Translations under genes and position numbers: made by a program
Origin: Cellvibrio sp. 79
GTDB taxonomy: Bacteria; Pseudomonadota; Gammaproteobacteria; Pseudomonadales; Cellvibrionaceae
Direction of reading: 5' to 3'
Assembly (NCBI GenBank): GCA_003056245.1
Contig: MVDH01000001.1
Coordinates: 62,001 to 126,000, forward strand
Length of the DNA: 64,000 nt
Shown: piece by piece, positions 28,201-37,865 of the stretch
How positions within the stretch are numbered: position 1 is the first letter of the stretch
How the letters are laid out: each line of letters begins with the position of its first letter
The notes under the pieces: generated by a model
What the model saw: only the letters and a program-made list of their open reading frames with translations
Database searches by the model: none
What the model was told of the DNA's origin: nothing

Positions 28201-29451
28201 GTATTTGCTATCGGAGAAAATTGCCGCAAGTGCATCAACATATTCGGTGCGATAACGCACGGTACCGTTAGGACCTTGTGCGAGTTCACCATTCGACGCC
28301 AGCGCATGGCAGTCGCGGTTAGGTAAATCGTAAACCACCACCTGGATCAGGTTCGCTCCTTGTTCCAATGCTGCATCAAGGTGATCGCGCAAGCCGAAAC
28401 CTTCTGCCGGATCTATCGCGCCGATGCGATCCATCCATACCGCGGTATTAAAGCGTGCAACTTTATCGCCGCCGACTTCTGCACGGGCTTTTGCTGACCA
28501 GATCGGGTCGACATACCAGCGTGCGCCGTTGAAGGGATTATCAATCGGTTGGGTGTCGGTAGGGATTGAGCTTGAAGAGCTCGATGAGCTGCTCGGGCGT
28601 AAACTCGAACTACTGGAGCTGCTGGAAGACAGAACCGAGCTGGAACTTTTTGATGATGCCCTCGGGCACAAGCCTGGGCCAAGCAGTTGGCAATATTCAT
28701 CGCTCCAGGTTTCGTACGGGCAATCTGGCCAGCTATTGCCTTGCGGGCAACTTAATGCGGAGCGGCTTACAGAACTGCTGCTGGAGGGGCGCACAGAGCT
28801 GGAGCTGCTGGCATAACTTGAAAAGTTCCTATCGCAAGTTGGAGGGCCAACTAACGCACAATAGGCATCGCTCCAGGTATTGGGTGGACAATCGGGCCAG
28901 CTGTTGCCCTGTGGACAAAGCAACGGCGTGCTGCTTATTGAACTGCTTGTTGAAATGCGGCTGCTTGAGCTGCTAGGTATTATTGAACTGGATGAAATAC
29001 TGCTCGGGCGAATAGAACTACTACTGACAACACTGCTACTGGCCGGGCTGCTTGAGGTAACGCCGCTGCAAACTGCGCCGGTAACAACAGGGCGTTGCGC
29101 GGGGCTATTGGCCACACCTTTGTTTCCTTGCACACCGAATTCCACGGTGTTACCGGGGTTAATGCGATCATTCCAGCCTACACCGGTAGCGGTAAATGGA
29201 TTGTTACCGGAAATAGTCGCGTTCCAGCCACCGGTGCGCGTTGTGCCATCGGTGTAACGCCAGTTAACCGACCAGCCATTAATTGCTGTACTTGTGTCGT
29301 TGGTAATGCGCACGGCGGCTACAAAACCGTTACCCCATTCATTTTGAATTACATATTCGCAACGCGCCGCATGGCTGGCTGCGGAATGTAATGCAAACAT
29401 TCCTATTAGCATTGCAGCGGATCGCCGCAACAAACGATTTGAGATTTTCAT
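25285..29451 (-). CDS. Multimodular cellulase-esterase: CBM2, two Cys modules, GH6, esterase, CBM9
   Basis: 1388-aa secreted enzyme. Order: signal peptide (1-29); CBM2 (31-128, C31/C128); a Ser linker; two copies of a small module CPQGNSWPDCP-x2-TWSD-x-YC (178-206 and 234-262); a Ser linker; GH6 (302-720); a Ser linker; an alpha/beta-hydrolase esterase (808-1100); a long Ser linker; CBM9 (1168-1388). GH6 residues are intact: D380 in YDLPNRDC, D429 in IIEPDS, D654 in KPPGESDG. The pattern suits a cellobiohydrolase-type enzyme. The esterase has HGGGERG (oxyanion hole), nucleophile S978 in TGISMGG and a probable catalytic H1077. The ATG at 29451 has GAGGGAATA directly upstream. It could cut cellulose while a linked domain removes ester groups from hemicellulose. 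It is a close paralogue of the gene at 31482-36608. Confidence 0.92.
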   Translation of the reverse strand: MKISNRLLRRSAAMLIGMFALHSAASHAARCEYVIQNEWGNGFVAAVRITNDTSTAINGWSVNWRYTDGTTRTGGWNATISGNNPFTATGVGWNDRINPGNTVEFGVQGNKGVANSPAQRPVVTGAVCSGVTSSSPASSSVVSSSSIRPSSISSSSIIPSSSSSRISTSSSISSTPLLCPQGNSWPDCPPNTWSDAYCALVGPPTCDRNFSSYASSSSSVRPSSSSSVSRSALSCPQGNSWPDCPYETWSDEYCQLLGPGLCPRASSKSSSSVLSSSSSSSSSLRPSSSSSSSSSIPTDTQPIDNPFNGARWYVDPIWSAKARAEVGGDKVARFNTAVWMDRIGAIDPAEGFGLRDHLDAALEQGANLIQVVVYDLPNRDCHALASNGELAQGPNGTVRYRTEYVDALAAIFSDSKYSRLRIIAIIEPDSLPNLVTNLNDPECQLATDATHGYVANTQYTLNKFAPIPNVYSYVDIGHSGWLGWDDNFSKAVTLIGNAIKGTTAGVGSIAGFVSNTSGYTPIYEPFLDSLASSPLPGSGGGTQVRQAKFYEWNPQFSEVSFVQAWRTKMIAAGFPQSIGMLIDTSRNGWGGAGRPTAQSTSTVLDTFVNDSRVDRRLHRGNWCNQPGGIGERPRATPAPGIDAYVWVKPPGESDGAASLELSYDPLDPAKGFDRMCDPTYTFNEGNNTNLGTGALANAPVAGRWFAEGFKLLVRNAYPALEESSSSASSSLVSSSSSSLVIVPSSSAISSSIPSSSIASSSIRSSSSVISSSRSSSSSSIISSSAISSSSSIAISSSSSSVPDVVRTDCPAAPPTTQFGSWAPYNTNDENQKVVKNYRDLMVKMPVFNNGVIPLPYNLHQPAQAAANPQAKYPLVIYLHGGGERGSNEEHLSSRHALPFFASSNSLLTPQNLANKPTYIVAPQCNCEFYSNEWSSGGGAPFSISGSPSRYGKALTDLIEHLAATYQIDRDRIYVTGISMGGGGSWELAARRPDLIAAAVPMSGHPVSSNHAQAVANSKVVIWPQQGDGDENNSVNDTENTVNAIRTAGGCATMNKFPRGNTQELDPGDPPNGNDLLHTVWMRGYLNPQLWDYVFSIKRAHTGVISSSRSSSSARSNVSQLSSVLSSSRSSSSSSIISSSRSSSSVIVVSSSRSSSSIARSSSSSSIADRNLYTARKAQVAPVIDGTVDAVWEQASWAPINVFWLGTQSNPSAADYTGQYKALWDENYLYLLFDVTDDRIYDRTRDPLSNYWEDDTVELFIDENKNGGQHQYNTSAWAYHVSTYGDVVDYTTSGPKLLNDHIDVRLVSMGDKHVWEMRVRIYGENYSDSQANTPLKLTAGKLMGFSASYIDNDGSQQRESMMGSVDTQGHKNNQGYLDASVFGSMRLVE

Positions 29452-30072
29452 TATTCCCTCGATAAGAATAAAAGATGAGTCATTCAAGAGCTGGTTATTG
29501 TGGGAGGAGCATAGCGATATCTATGCAGCGCGAATTATCGGCATCTGCGTAAAAAAAAAGCGGTAATAGATCAAGCTAATGAAAAACAGCAGCAATAAAA
29601 TTCATTAAAAGTTTTATAAAAAATTTGATTATCATTTTTTATAGCAACGCCAATCATTAATTGATGAGTACCAACATTTTGTACCAAAAAATAACATTAC
29701 TTTTCACTGGCTAACAAATGTTGGAAATGCAAAATATCGGTTGTTTTTGCACATTATTTTTTGTGGATAAAACTCCGTTTAAGTATTGAATTTCGGCGCC
29801 ACATTAAAAGCTTGGAAAAAATCAGGTGCGGGTAACTTTTTTCATCTTTGGGTACTATCGATTAACATCCTTTTGTAGCCATAGATTTAACGCCCAATTA
29901 ATGCATAAATTGTGTATTGGTCTACACTGTGAACGAGATAAGCCTTATTATTTTTTATAGTTAAAAAAACCAGGGCTCATCGATAACTATAAAGACTGAT
30001 AACTACAAAGGTTCATTAGAGGAAATAGTTTATAAGACTACCAGGATATCCAATAAAAAAAGGTGAAGTAGT
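29452..30072. other. AT-rich divergent intergenic region
   Basis: About 620 bp between the GH6-esterase gene and the 77-aa gene. It holds the paralogue-conserved element at 29562-29585. It also holds a spaced 9-bp inverted repeat, CCAACATTT (29671-29679) and AAATGTTGG (29716-29724), which could be an operator. No coding frame is supported. Confidence 0.6.
29562..29585 (-). promoter_or_regulatory. Upstream element shared by the two GH6 genes (copy 1)
   Basis: 24 bp (GGTAATAGATCAAGCTAATG plus four A on the plus strand) recur at 36716-36739 with 21 of 24 identical bases. They lie 111 bp upstream of this gene's ATG and 108 bp upstream of its paralogue's. Read on the minus strand it contains TTGATC, so it may be a -35 region or a regulator site. 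Confidence 0.5.
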
Positions 30073-30306
30073 ATGAATAACTTTCAGATTGCATTGGCGG
30101 AATCAAAATTAAAGATAATCCTTGAAGCGCTCACCGAGCTGGAATCACGCAAAAAATCTATCTGCGAAACATCCAGTAATGAAGATGAGAAAGCTGATGT
30201 CGGCAACGAGCTGACCGAGCTGCGCCTGCTATTAAAACCCCTTAGAGAAAGGGCCATTAGAGAATATGGCTACAAGATAATAAATTTCTCGCGCGCACTT
30301 ACATAG
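30073..30306 (+). CDS. Small coiled-coil hypothetical protein
   Basis: 77-aa protein, almost entirely helical and charged, with a heptad-like pattern (ALTELESRK, ELTELRLLLKPLRERAI). An AGGTGAAG ribosome site precedes the ATG, which supports real translation. No family recognised. It lies between the two GH6 genes on the opposite strand, upstream of the EcsC gene by about 180 bp. Confidence 0.6.
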   Translation: MNNFQIALAESKLKIILEALTELESRKKSICETSSNEDEKADVGNELTELRLLLKPLRERAIREYGYKIINFSRALT

Positions 30307-30482
30307 CATAGTTTATTTGCAAAAAAGCCGGTGTAATTGCCGTTGTTGCTGTTCTCTATCTTTTGCTTACCCGGAATTTGTGGGCGAGCGCTACTCCATA
30401 TTTTAAAATTTTCCGGCTGATCTGAAACTAAAACACCACCATTCTGGTCGATTGTTAATACACATCCCGGAGAAACATATAT

Positions 30483-31280
30483 ATGTCATTGGCTTTTTCC
30501 GAGCAGGATAGAAAAGAACTGCAAGTTGCAAAAAATCTTTTGGAAAATCCTGGTGTTGCGGCAAAGATAACTAATTTTATTGGTTCCCCGATAGAAAAAG
30601 GCTTGGCTTTATTGCCGGAGAACTGGAATAAAAATATTGGTGAGGTTACGCAAAAGGCCTTACTAAAAGCCTCCGAAGCCGCCATTTTCACAATGAAAGA
30701 TATTCCCGGCGAAGCATCATCCAACATTTGGCATAAGCTTGGCGTTGCGGTGAGCGGCGGTGTAGGCGGTTTTTTTGGCATTGCAGCCCTATCAATTGAA
30801 TTACCGGTATCCACCTCGATAATGTTGCGTTCAATTGCTGATGTCGCGCGGAGCGAGGGTGAATCTATCTCGGCGATAGAAACCAAACTGGCTTGCCTGG
30901 AAGTCTTTGCATTTGGCGGTAACAGCAAATCTGATGATGGTTCAGATAGTGGTTATTATGCGGTGAGAGCAACATTGGCGAGATCTGTTGCTGCAGCGTC
31001 GGAATTCGTCGTGAACAACACATTAACCAGCGAGGGGGCGCCGTTATTAATCAAATTCATCGCCACTATCGCACAACGATTTGGAATTCAGGTAACAGAA
31101 AAGGCCGCCGCCCAAGCTGTACCGGCAATTGGTGCTGCCGGAGGAGCAATAATCAATACGATATTTATTGATCACTTTCAGGATATGGCAAGAGGGCATT
31201 TTATCGTAAGAAAACTGGAGCGCAAATACGGTAAGGAGCTGGTAGAGCGTGTGTATCTATCACTGCCTAAACTGGGATGA
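30483..31280 (+). CDS. EcsC-family protein
   Basis: 265-aa EcsC-family protein. Glycine- and alanine-rich hydrophobic segments are typical of the family (VAVSGGVGGFFGIAALSIELPVSTSIMLRSIADVARSEGE and VPAIGAAGGAIINTIFIDHFQDMARGHF). The family is named after EcsC of Bacillus, whose role is unclear, and Gram-negative members are uncharacterised. GGAGA lies about 10 nt before the ATG. No link to cellulose breakdown is evident; its position between two GH6 genes may be incidental. Confidence 0.85.
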   Translation: MSLAFSEQDRKELQVAKNLLENPGVAAKITNFIGSPIEKGLALLPENWNKNIGEVTQKALLKASEAAIFTMKDIPGEASSNIWHKLGVAVSGGVGGFFGIAALSIELPVSTSIMLRSIADVARSEGESISAIETKLACLEVFAFGGNSKSDDGSDSGYYAVRATLARSVAAASEFVVNNTLTSEGAPLLIKFIATIAQRFGIQVTEKAAAQAVPAIGAAGGAIINTIFIDHFQDMARGHFIVRKLERKYGKELVERVYLSLPKLG

Positions 31281-31432
31281 TTTATCCACTGTAAGAAGTT
31301 TAAATGCGCTCTTTTAAGCTGTACTGCTTTCTGTTTTTTTAATATTGATTGGCTTCTGTTAAATCTGGCAAGCAACATTCATCAGCGTTTTTCATCGTTA
31401 GCGAAAATCAATGCGATTCAAACACTGCCTTA

Positions 31433-31461
31433 GCAAAAAAAACCGCCCATTCAGGGCGGTT
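31433..31461 (-). terminator. Terminator of the double-GH6 gene
   Basis: AACCGCCC-ATTCA-GGGCGGTT (31441-31461) is followed on the minus strand by a run of at least eight T. It lies 20 bp after the stop of the minus-strand gene. Confidence 0.88.
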
Positions 31462-31481
31462 ATCAAAAGCGTGAATTAAAG

Positions 31482-34400
31482 TTATTCAACAAGTTTCAAT
31501 GATCCAAATACACTCGCATCAATATACCCCTGATTGTTTTTATGCCCGGCAGTGTCCACAGATCCCATCATACTTTCACGTTGCTGGCCGCCGTCATTGT
31601 CGATGTAACTCGCAGAGAACCCCAGCTCTTTTCCGGCAGTGAGTGTGAGTGGTGTATTGGCTTGTGAATCGGAATAATCTTCACCGTAAATACGCACGCG
31701 CATTTCCCACACATGTTTATCCCCTAAGCTTACTAACCGCACATCAATGTGGTCATTCAATAATTTCGGCCCCGAGGTGGTGTAATCCACAATGTCACCG
31801 TACGTACTGATGTGATAGGCCCAGGCTGAAGTATTGTATTGGTGCTGGCCACCGTTTTTATTTTCGTCGATAAAAATTTCCACGGTGTCATCTTCCCAGT
31901 AAGCATCCAATGCGGAGCGCGTATTGTCGTAGAGGCGGTCGTCGGTAATATCAAATAACAAGTAGAGATAATTTTCATCCCATAATGCTTTGTATTGACC
32001 GCTGTAATCCTGCGCATCCGGATTGGCTTGCGTGCCCAGCCAGAAAACATTTATCGGTGTCCAGGGCGCCTGGTCCCACACTGAATCGATAGTCCCGTCA
32101 ATTTCCGGTGCAGTTTGCGCTTTGGGCGCGATGTAAGTATTGGGTTCTGCGCTAACAGAGCTTGACGAACTGGATGAGCTGGATGCTGATGATTCCACTG
32201 AGCTTGATGAACTGCTTGCAGTTTCGCCAACAATAATGTCCACCGTTTTTGTAGCGGCAATGTCAGGACCATATGCCGTTAATGTGACGGTGTAAGTGCC
32301 AGGTTCGTTGTAGGTGTGTGAGCTGATGAGGCCGGATGCATTACTGTTATCACCAAAATCCCACGCAAGATAAACCGCGTCGCTCGATTCGCGCCCATCA
32401 ACATAAACGGTATTATCCTGCAGTCGCCAATTAAATTCGGCGACCGTTATTTTGGGTTCGAACACACCGCAAGGCTGATTAAAAGTAGCTTGTTGTGTAT
32501 CCGCCAGTTCGCCATCAAAAACTGTCAGCGTAACCGTGCGTGCTGTAGCAATTGATGTTGCCGATTCGCAATCGTTAAAAACTTGCGTGCTATCACCGGG
32601 CGCATCGCCATTTCCAAAATCCCACAAAAAAGACAGCGAATCGCCATCAACATCGAACGATGTTGAACCGAACGCGACAATGTTCAAACCGCTACGCGCA
32701 ACGCTCAATCGTGCAATCGGCGCGTTATTTTCGGTAGCCGTTTGCGCTTCAATAATTTCACTGGTGCTGGTGGAATTTATCCCATCAGAAACCGTGAGCG
32801 TTACTGTGTAATTGCCGCTGGCCGCATAGGTGTGCCACGCCTCGGGATACTGGATAGTGCTGCCATCACCGAAATCAATCACGTAAGTGAGGTTATCGTT
32901 TTCTGCATCGGTCGACGCGCGACCATTTACGTGAATGGTCGAACCGGTTGCGGTTATCGCCACATTTGCAATAGGCGGTTCATTCGCATTGCTCGATGAA
33001 CTTTGTTCAGATGAAGATACAGAGCTTTCTACCGAACTTGAACTTTCTACCGAGCTGGAGCTTTCCACCGAACTGGATATATCAACACTTGAAGCTACAG
33101 AGCTTGAAGTTTCAACACTCGATTCTTCCGAGCTTGATTCTGAACTCACCACAACCGAACTACTAGATTCAGCTTCCACACTTGATGATGAGCTGGAAGA
33201 ACTTGAAGGCGGAACATCATCCAATGCCGGATACGCATTTTGTACCAGCAACTGGAATGCTTCGGGGAACCAGCGGCCAGCAACCGGAGCATTGGCTAAT
33301 GAACCAGTTGCAACACTGCCATTATTTCCTTCACTGCGCGTGTAAGTCGGATCGCACATGCGATCAAAACCTTTGGCGGGATCGAGCGGATCAAAAGACA
33401 ATTCCAGCGATGAAGCGCCATCCGATTCACCCGGCGGTTTCACCCACACATACGCATCAATGCCCGGTGCCGGAGTTGCTTGCGGACGCTCGCCGATTCC
33501 ACCCGGTTGGTTACACCAGTTACCGCGATGGTGGCGGCGATCTACACGCGACTCATCAATAAAGGTATCCAGCACTGTGCTTGTCGATTGCGCCGTCGGA
33601 CGATTCGCGCCGCCCCAGCCATTGCGTGAAGTATCCACCAGCATACCGATGCTGCTTGGGAAACCCGCAGCAATCATGCGCGTGCGCCAGGCTTGCACAA
33701 AGGCGACTTCACTGAAATACGGATTCCATTCATAGAACTTCGCTTGACGTACTTGCGTGCCGCCACCGCTGCCGGGGAACGCACTGTTCGCGAGTGAATC
33801 CAGGAATGGTTCATGAACCGGTGTGTAGCCCGCGGTGTTGGAAACAAAACCGGCGATAGAACGCACACCGTTAGTTGTTCCTTTAATCGCATCGCCAATT
33901 AATGTAATAGCCTTGCCGAAATTATCGTCCCAACCCAGCCAACCGGAATGACCGATATCGACGTAGCTGTACACATTGGGAATTTGCGACAATTTATTTA
34001 ATGTGTAACGCGTGTTCGCAACATAACCATCGGTTGCATCGGTGGCCAATTGGCAATCGGCATCGCTCAAATTGGTGACGAGGTTGGGCAACGAATCCGG
34101 TTCAATAATCGCAACGATACGCAAATTCCGATATTTACTATCGGAAAAAATTTCCGCGATCACATCAATATATTCAGTGCGATAACGCAGCGTGCCTTCA
34201 GGTCCTTGCGTTAATTCACCGTTTGATGCGAGCGCATGGCAATCGCGATTGGGTAAGTCGTAAACCACAATCTGGATTAAATTAGCGTTTTGTTGCAGCG
34301 CTGCATCAAGGTGATCGCGCAAACCAAAACCATCGGCGGGATCAATCGCACCAATGCGATCCATCCACACCGCCGTATTAAAACGCGCAACTTTATCGCC

Positions 34401-36608
34401 ACCAATTTCTGCACGCGCTTTACCGGACCACACCGGGTCTACGTACCAACGCGCGCCGACGAATGGATTATCCAATGGGTGATCGTCGATTGGGTCGTCG
34501 GAGCTGAAACTGCTCGAACTGCTTGACGATAACGCAATACTGGATGGAGCGGAACTTGACGGTACTGAGCTGATAACAGGTTCCGAGCTTGAAGTTTCCG
34601 AACTGGATTGCGCTGAACTTGATGGCTCGGAACTCACCACAACTGAACTGCTCGATTCCGCTTCCACGCTTGATGATGAGCTGGAAGAACTCGAAGGCGG
34701 AACATCATCCAGTGCCGGATACGCATTTTGCACCAGCAACTGGAATGCTTCGGGGAACCAGCGGCCAGCAACCGGAGCATTGGCTAATGAACCAGTTGCA
34801 ACATTGCCATTATTCCCTTCGCTGCGCGTGTAAGTTGGGTCGCACATGCGATCAAACCCTTTGGCCGGATCGAGTGGATCAAAAGACAATTCCAGCGATG
34901 AAGCGCCATCTGATTCACCCGGCGGTTTCACCCACACATATGCATCAATACCCGGTGCCGGAGTTGCTTGCGGACGCTCGCCGATTCCACCCGGTTGGTT
35001 ACACCAGTTACCGCGATGGTGGCGGCGATCTACGCGCGACTGATCAATAAATGTATCCAGTACTGTGCTTGTCGATTGCGCCGTCGGACGGTTTGCTCCT
35101 CCCCAGCCATTGCGTGAAGTATCCACCAGCATACCGATGCTGCTTGGGAAACCCGCAGCGATCATGCGTGTGCGCCACGCCTGCACAAAGGCGACTTCAC
35201 TGAAATACGGATTCCATTCATAAAATTTCGCTTGACGAACTTGCGTGCCGCCACCGCTACCGGGGAACGCACTGTTCGCGAGTGAATCTAGGAATGGTTC
35301 GTGAACCGGTGTGTAGCCCGCGGTGTTGGAAACAAAACCGGCGATAGAACGCACACCGTTAGTGGTTCCTTTAATCGCATCGCCAATTAATGTAATAGCC
35401 TTGCCGAAATTATCGTCCCAACCCAGCCAACCGGAATGACCGATATCAACGTAGCTGTACACATTGGGAATTTGCGACAATTTATTTAATGTGTAACGCG
35501 TGTTCGCAACATAACCATCGGTTGCATCGGTTGCCAATTGGCAATCGGCATCGCTCAAATTGGTGACGAGGTTTGGCAACGAATCCGGTTCAATAATCGC
35601 AACGATACGCAAATTCCGGTATTTGCTGTCAGAAAAAATTTCCGCAATCACATCAATATATTCGGTGCGATAACGGAGCGTGCCTTCAGGTCCTTGCGTT
35701 AATTCACCATTCGATGCGAGCGCGTGGCAATCGCGATTGGGTAAGTCGTAAACCACAATCTGGATTAAATTAGCGTTCTGTTGCAACGCCGCATCGAGGT
35801 GATCACGCAAACCAAAACCATCGGCGGGGTCAATTGCGCCGATACGATCCATCCACACCGCCGTATTAAAACGCGCAACTTTATCGCCACCAATTTCTGC
35901 ACGTGCTTTACCGGACCACACCGGGTCTACATACCAGCGTGCACCGACGAATGGATTATCCAATGGGTGATCGTCAATTGCGCCGTCGGAGCTGATGCTG
36001 CTGGCAATACTTGATGATGACGGAACTGATGAGCTTGAGGATTCAATTGCAATTGAAGATTCACTATTTGAACTGCTGGAAATAATCAGTTCTGACGAAC
36101 TGCTGCTCGATTCAATTGAACTATTTGATTCAACGGAACTTGATTCAACGGAACTGGAATCTACCGAGCTGCTTGTTTCAATCGAACTTTCAACACTGCT
36201 ACTCTCACTTGATGTTGAATTGCTGCATATAGCGCCGGTCACCGTCGGGCGCTGTGCAGGGCTACCAGCGGTTCCCTTATTTCCTTGCACACCAAATTCA
36301 ATCGTTTGCCCCGGATTAATCCGGTCATTCCAACCGACTCCTGTCGCAGTGTAAGGATTACTCCCGGAAATATTGGCATTCCAACCACCGGTGCGTGTCG
36401 TGCTATCGGTGTAACTCCAGCTTACAGACCAGCCATTAATTGCTGTGCTGGCGTCATTGGTTATGCGCACGGCGGCGACAAAACCGTTACCCCATTCATT
36501 CTGGATAACATAGTCGCAACGGGCTGCATGGCTGGATACAGAATGTAATGCCAGCATTCCTATAAGTGTGGCGGCAGAGCGCCGTAGAAAAATAGATGAG
36601 ATTTTCAT
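31482..36608 (-). CDS. Double-GH6 cellulase: CBM2, GH6, GH6, three PKD-like domains, CBM9
   Basis: 1708-aa secreted enzyme. Order: signal peptide (1-29), CBM2 (31-128), Ser linker with Val-Glu-Ser repeats, GH6-A (212-636), Ser linker (637-706), GH6-B (708-1132), Ser linker, three PKD-like domains (about 1212-1288, 1296-1381, 1384-1462), Ser linker, CBM9 (1488-1708). The two GH6 domains seem to differ at only two residues (FIDQ/FIDE and NNGN/NNGS). Both keep all catalytic acids (D293, D342, D567 and D789, D838, D1063). Two linked catalytic domains on one cellulose anchor may raise local processivity. The ATG has GAGGGAATA directly upstream, exactly as in the paralogue at 29451. CBM2 and CBM9 are also close to those of the paralogue, which suggests gene duplication followed by swapping of the middle modules. 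Confidence 0.93.
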   Translation of the reverse strand: MKISSIFLRRSAATLIGMLALHSVSSHAARCDYVIQNEWGNGFVAAVRITNDASTAINGWSVSWSYTDSTTRTGGWNANISGSNPYTATGVGWNDRINPGQTIEFGVQGNKGTAGSPAQRPTVTGAICSNSTSSESSSVESSIETSSSVDSSSVESSSVESNSSIESSSSSSELIISSSSNSESSIAIESSSSSVPSSSSIASSISSDGAIDDHPLDNPFVGARWYVDPVWSGKARAEIGGDKVARFNTAVWMDRIGAIDPADGFGLRDHLDAALQQNANLIQIVVYDLPNRDCHALASNGELTQGPEGTLRYRTEYIDVIAEIFSDSKYRNLRIVAIIEPDSLPNLVTNLSDADCQLATDATDGYVANTRYTLNKLSQIPNVYSYVDIGHSGWLGWDDNFGKAITLIGDAIKGTTNGVRSIAGFVSNTAGYTPVHEPFLDSLANSAFPGSGGGTQVRQAKFYEWNPYFSEVAFVQAWRTRMIAAGFPSSIGMLVDTSRNGWGGANRPTAQSTSTVLDTFIDQSRVDRRHHRGNWCNQPGGIGERPQATPAPGIDAYVWVKPPGESDGASSLELSFDPLDPAKGFDRMCDPTYTRSEGNNGNVATGSLANAPVAGRWFPEAFQLLVQNAYPALDDVPPSSSSSSSSSVEAESSSSVVVSSEPSSSAQSSSETSSSEPVISSVPSSSAPSSIALSSSSSSSFSSDDPIDDHPLDNPFVGARWYVDPVWSGKARAEIGGDKVARFNTAVWMDRIGAIDPADGFGLRDHLDAALQQNANLIQIVVYDLPNRDCHALASNGELTQGPEGTLRYRTEYIDVIAEIFSDSKYRNLRIVAIIEPDSLPNLVTNLSDADCQLATDATDGYVANTRYTLNKLSQIPNVYSYVDIGHSGWLGWDDNFGKAITLIGDAIKGTTNGVRSIAGFVSNTAGYTPVHEPFLDSLANSAFPGSGGGTQVRQAKFYEWNPYFSEVAFVQAWRTRMIAAGFPSSIGMLVDTSRNGWGGANRPTAQSTSTVLDTFIDESRVDRRHHRGNWCNQPGGIGERPQATPAPGIDAYVWVKPPGESDGASSLELSFDPLDPAKGFDRMCDPTYTRSEGNNGSVATGSLANAPVAGRWFPEAFQLLVQNAYPALDDVPPSSSSSSSSSVEAESSSSVVVSSESSSEESSVETSSSVASSVDISSSVESSSSVESSSSVESSVSSSEQSSSSNANEPPIANVAITATGSTIHVNGRASTDAENDNLTYVIDFGDGSTIQYPEAWHTYAASGNYTVTLTVSDGINSTSTSEIIEAQTATENNAPIARLSVARSGLNIVAFGSTSFDVDGDSLSFLWDFGNGDAPGDSTQVFNDCESATSIATARTVTLTVFDGELADTQQATFNQPCGVFEPKITVAEFNWRLQDNTVYVDGRESSDAVYLAWDFGDNSNASGLISSHTYNEPGTYTVTLTAYGPDIAATKTVDIIVGETASSSSSSVESSASSSSSSSSSVSAEPNTYIAPKAQTAPEIDGTIDSVWDQAPWTPINVFWLGTQANPDAQDYSGQYKALWDENYLYLLFDITDDRLYDNTRSALDAYWEDDTVEIFIDENKNGGQHQYNTSAWAYHISTYGDIVDYTTSGPKLLNDHIDVRLVSLGDKHVWEMRVRIYGEDYSDSQANTPLTLTAGKELGFSASYIDNDGGQQRESMMGSVDTAGHKNNQGYIDASVFGSLKLVE
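33138..34490 (-). repeat. Direct repeat encoding the second GH6 domain
   Basis: About 1353 bp (codons 707-1157) nearly identical to 34626-35978, with an offset of 1488 bp. It covers the whole GH6 domain plus the start of the following serine linker. The differences seen are mostly synonymous. Confidence 0.92.
34626..35978 (-). repeat. Direct repeat encoding the first GH6 domain
   Basis: Partner of 33138-34490 (codons 211-661). The shared ends, [10 protein letters not shown] and [15 protein letters not shown], show that the duplicated unit included a linker segment. This suits unequal crossing-over between serine-linker repeats. Confidence 0.92.
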
Positions 36609-36715
36609 TATTCCCTCGATAAAAAAATTGAGTCAATCGGAGCTGCAATTTCGCAAAAATGCATCGTGAGATATATGCGGAGCCGGATTATCAACGTCGA
36701 GGAAAAATAAAAAAT

Positions 36716-36739
36716 GGTATTAGATCAAGTTAATGGAAA
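36716..36739 (-). promoter_or_regulatory. Upstream element shared by the two GH6 genes (copy 2)
   Basis: GGTATTAGATCAAGTTAATG plus GAAA on the plus strand; 21 of 24 bases match the element at 29562-29585, and it lies at the same distance from the start codon. Surrounding sequence is much less alike, which suggests selection on this stretch. Confidence 0.5.
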
Positions 36740-37348
36740 TGTGAAAAAAATAAATTGCATCTAAATAATTAAAAAAATGATTATTAATTTTCTCTACCAA
36801 AAATTTATCAATAAATATGGTTGATTGGTGTTTTTAATCAATGCCAATCATTTTGTTTCAATAACTAACAGTAAATTTAGGCGAAAATAATAATGCAATT
36901 TTTTGAAGATAGATTACCAGTGAGTGCATCTTGAGTTGAAATAAAACAGCAACAGCAGTGGCCTTCTTTTTATAGGTGGAATTTTTTTAATAATTTCGGT
37001 TCGCCCGAAAGTCGACTTCGATAGTTACCAAACCAGTAAGTAATGTTATCTGAGTATGCAGGCACACGCTGAACGCCGCACGGAAAAATGCGCAAGAATA
37101 TTAAGAAAAAAGTAAAGATGATTGCGTATGCGCAGGAGACGTTTGGAAACAGAGCTAACTATTAGGTTGCGAATAGCCTCAACCAAGTCAGATTTTAGAT
37201 TCGCGGATAGCGATAAGCGGGCGCTGTTCAATAGCGCTCAACAATTAGTAAATTATTTTAAAAATATATAAAAAATATCTTCGTTATTAGAAAGTCAGCT
37301 TTTCTTGCTAGTAGTGGATTATCAGGTAAATGCTGAATTAATTTTCAA

Positions 37349-37531
37349 TCAAACCATAAACTCTTCTGTAAGATAGTGATTCGGTCTACGGTTACTTCTA
37401 AGGAAATTGGCACTGCGGCGACTTGCATCTCCTGCGTCATCCCCATCGCGTTTGAAATGTTTTCCGTTTCTACCAAAAAGCTTTGCCGATCTGGATTTAC
37501 CTTGCGATTTTTCTCTTTGTGTTCTGGACAT
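37349..37531 (-). CDS. Possible small basic protein
   Basis: 60-codon frame giving a basic, polar product that begins MSRTQREKSQGKSRSAKLFG and ends in HYLTEEFMV. The composition is protein-like and not of the hydrophobic kind seen in shadow frames. The ribosome site is weak (GAGAT about 12 nt upstream) and a plus-strand frame overlaps it. No family recognised; it may be spurious. Confidence 0.25.
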   Translation of the reverse strand: MSRTQREKSQGKSRSAKLFGRNGKHFKRDGDDAGDASRRSANFLRSNRRPNHYLTEEFMV

Positions 37532-37786
37532 GACTTACATCTCAATCTCTGTGATTATGATTTTTTGAATATTGCAATAACGGGGCCAGTTATCTTTTGG
37601 GTTGTAGGCGCATGATTTTATTGGGAAAAATATGCGTGGGAAAAGCTCTTGCTTAATCGTTTGAATTATTTGCAGGATTGGGAGCCATTACCTGGAAAGT
37701 TTTACATTTCTTATGTGGTTATGCATTTTTGTTTATTAGCCAATGCCATTTTTATCTATGTCTGGCAGTGCTCACTTCCACGTTAA
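37376..37786 (+). pseudogene. Possible decayed two-helix membrane protein gene
   Basis: A continuous frame of 136 sense codons is interrupted only by a TGA at 37613-37615. Around the stop the product reads like a membrane protein: helix NIAITGPVIFWVVGA, stop, FYWEKYAWEKLLLNRLNYLQ, then helix YVVMHFCLLANAIFIYVW. The two-helix plan vaguely recalls PgaD-type proteins. The first 55 codons look less protein-like, so the true gene may begin later. There is no ribosome site for the second half. Confidence 0.25.
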
Positions 37787-37865
37787 GTTTTGTTTATTGC
37801 TTTTTTTGACGCCTGAATTTTAATAGGTGATGGTGATAAGTTCTTGCCAAGCGTATATGGTTGAA

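Noticed and set aside
28660-28925. CBM10 modules in the GH6-esterase
   Set aside because: The Cys spacing and Trp pattern differ from CBM10, so the modules are left unassigned.
36740-37340. Small frames in the AT-rich gap, including 37046-37231 on the minus strand
   Set aside because: No ribosome site and no protein-like pattern.
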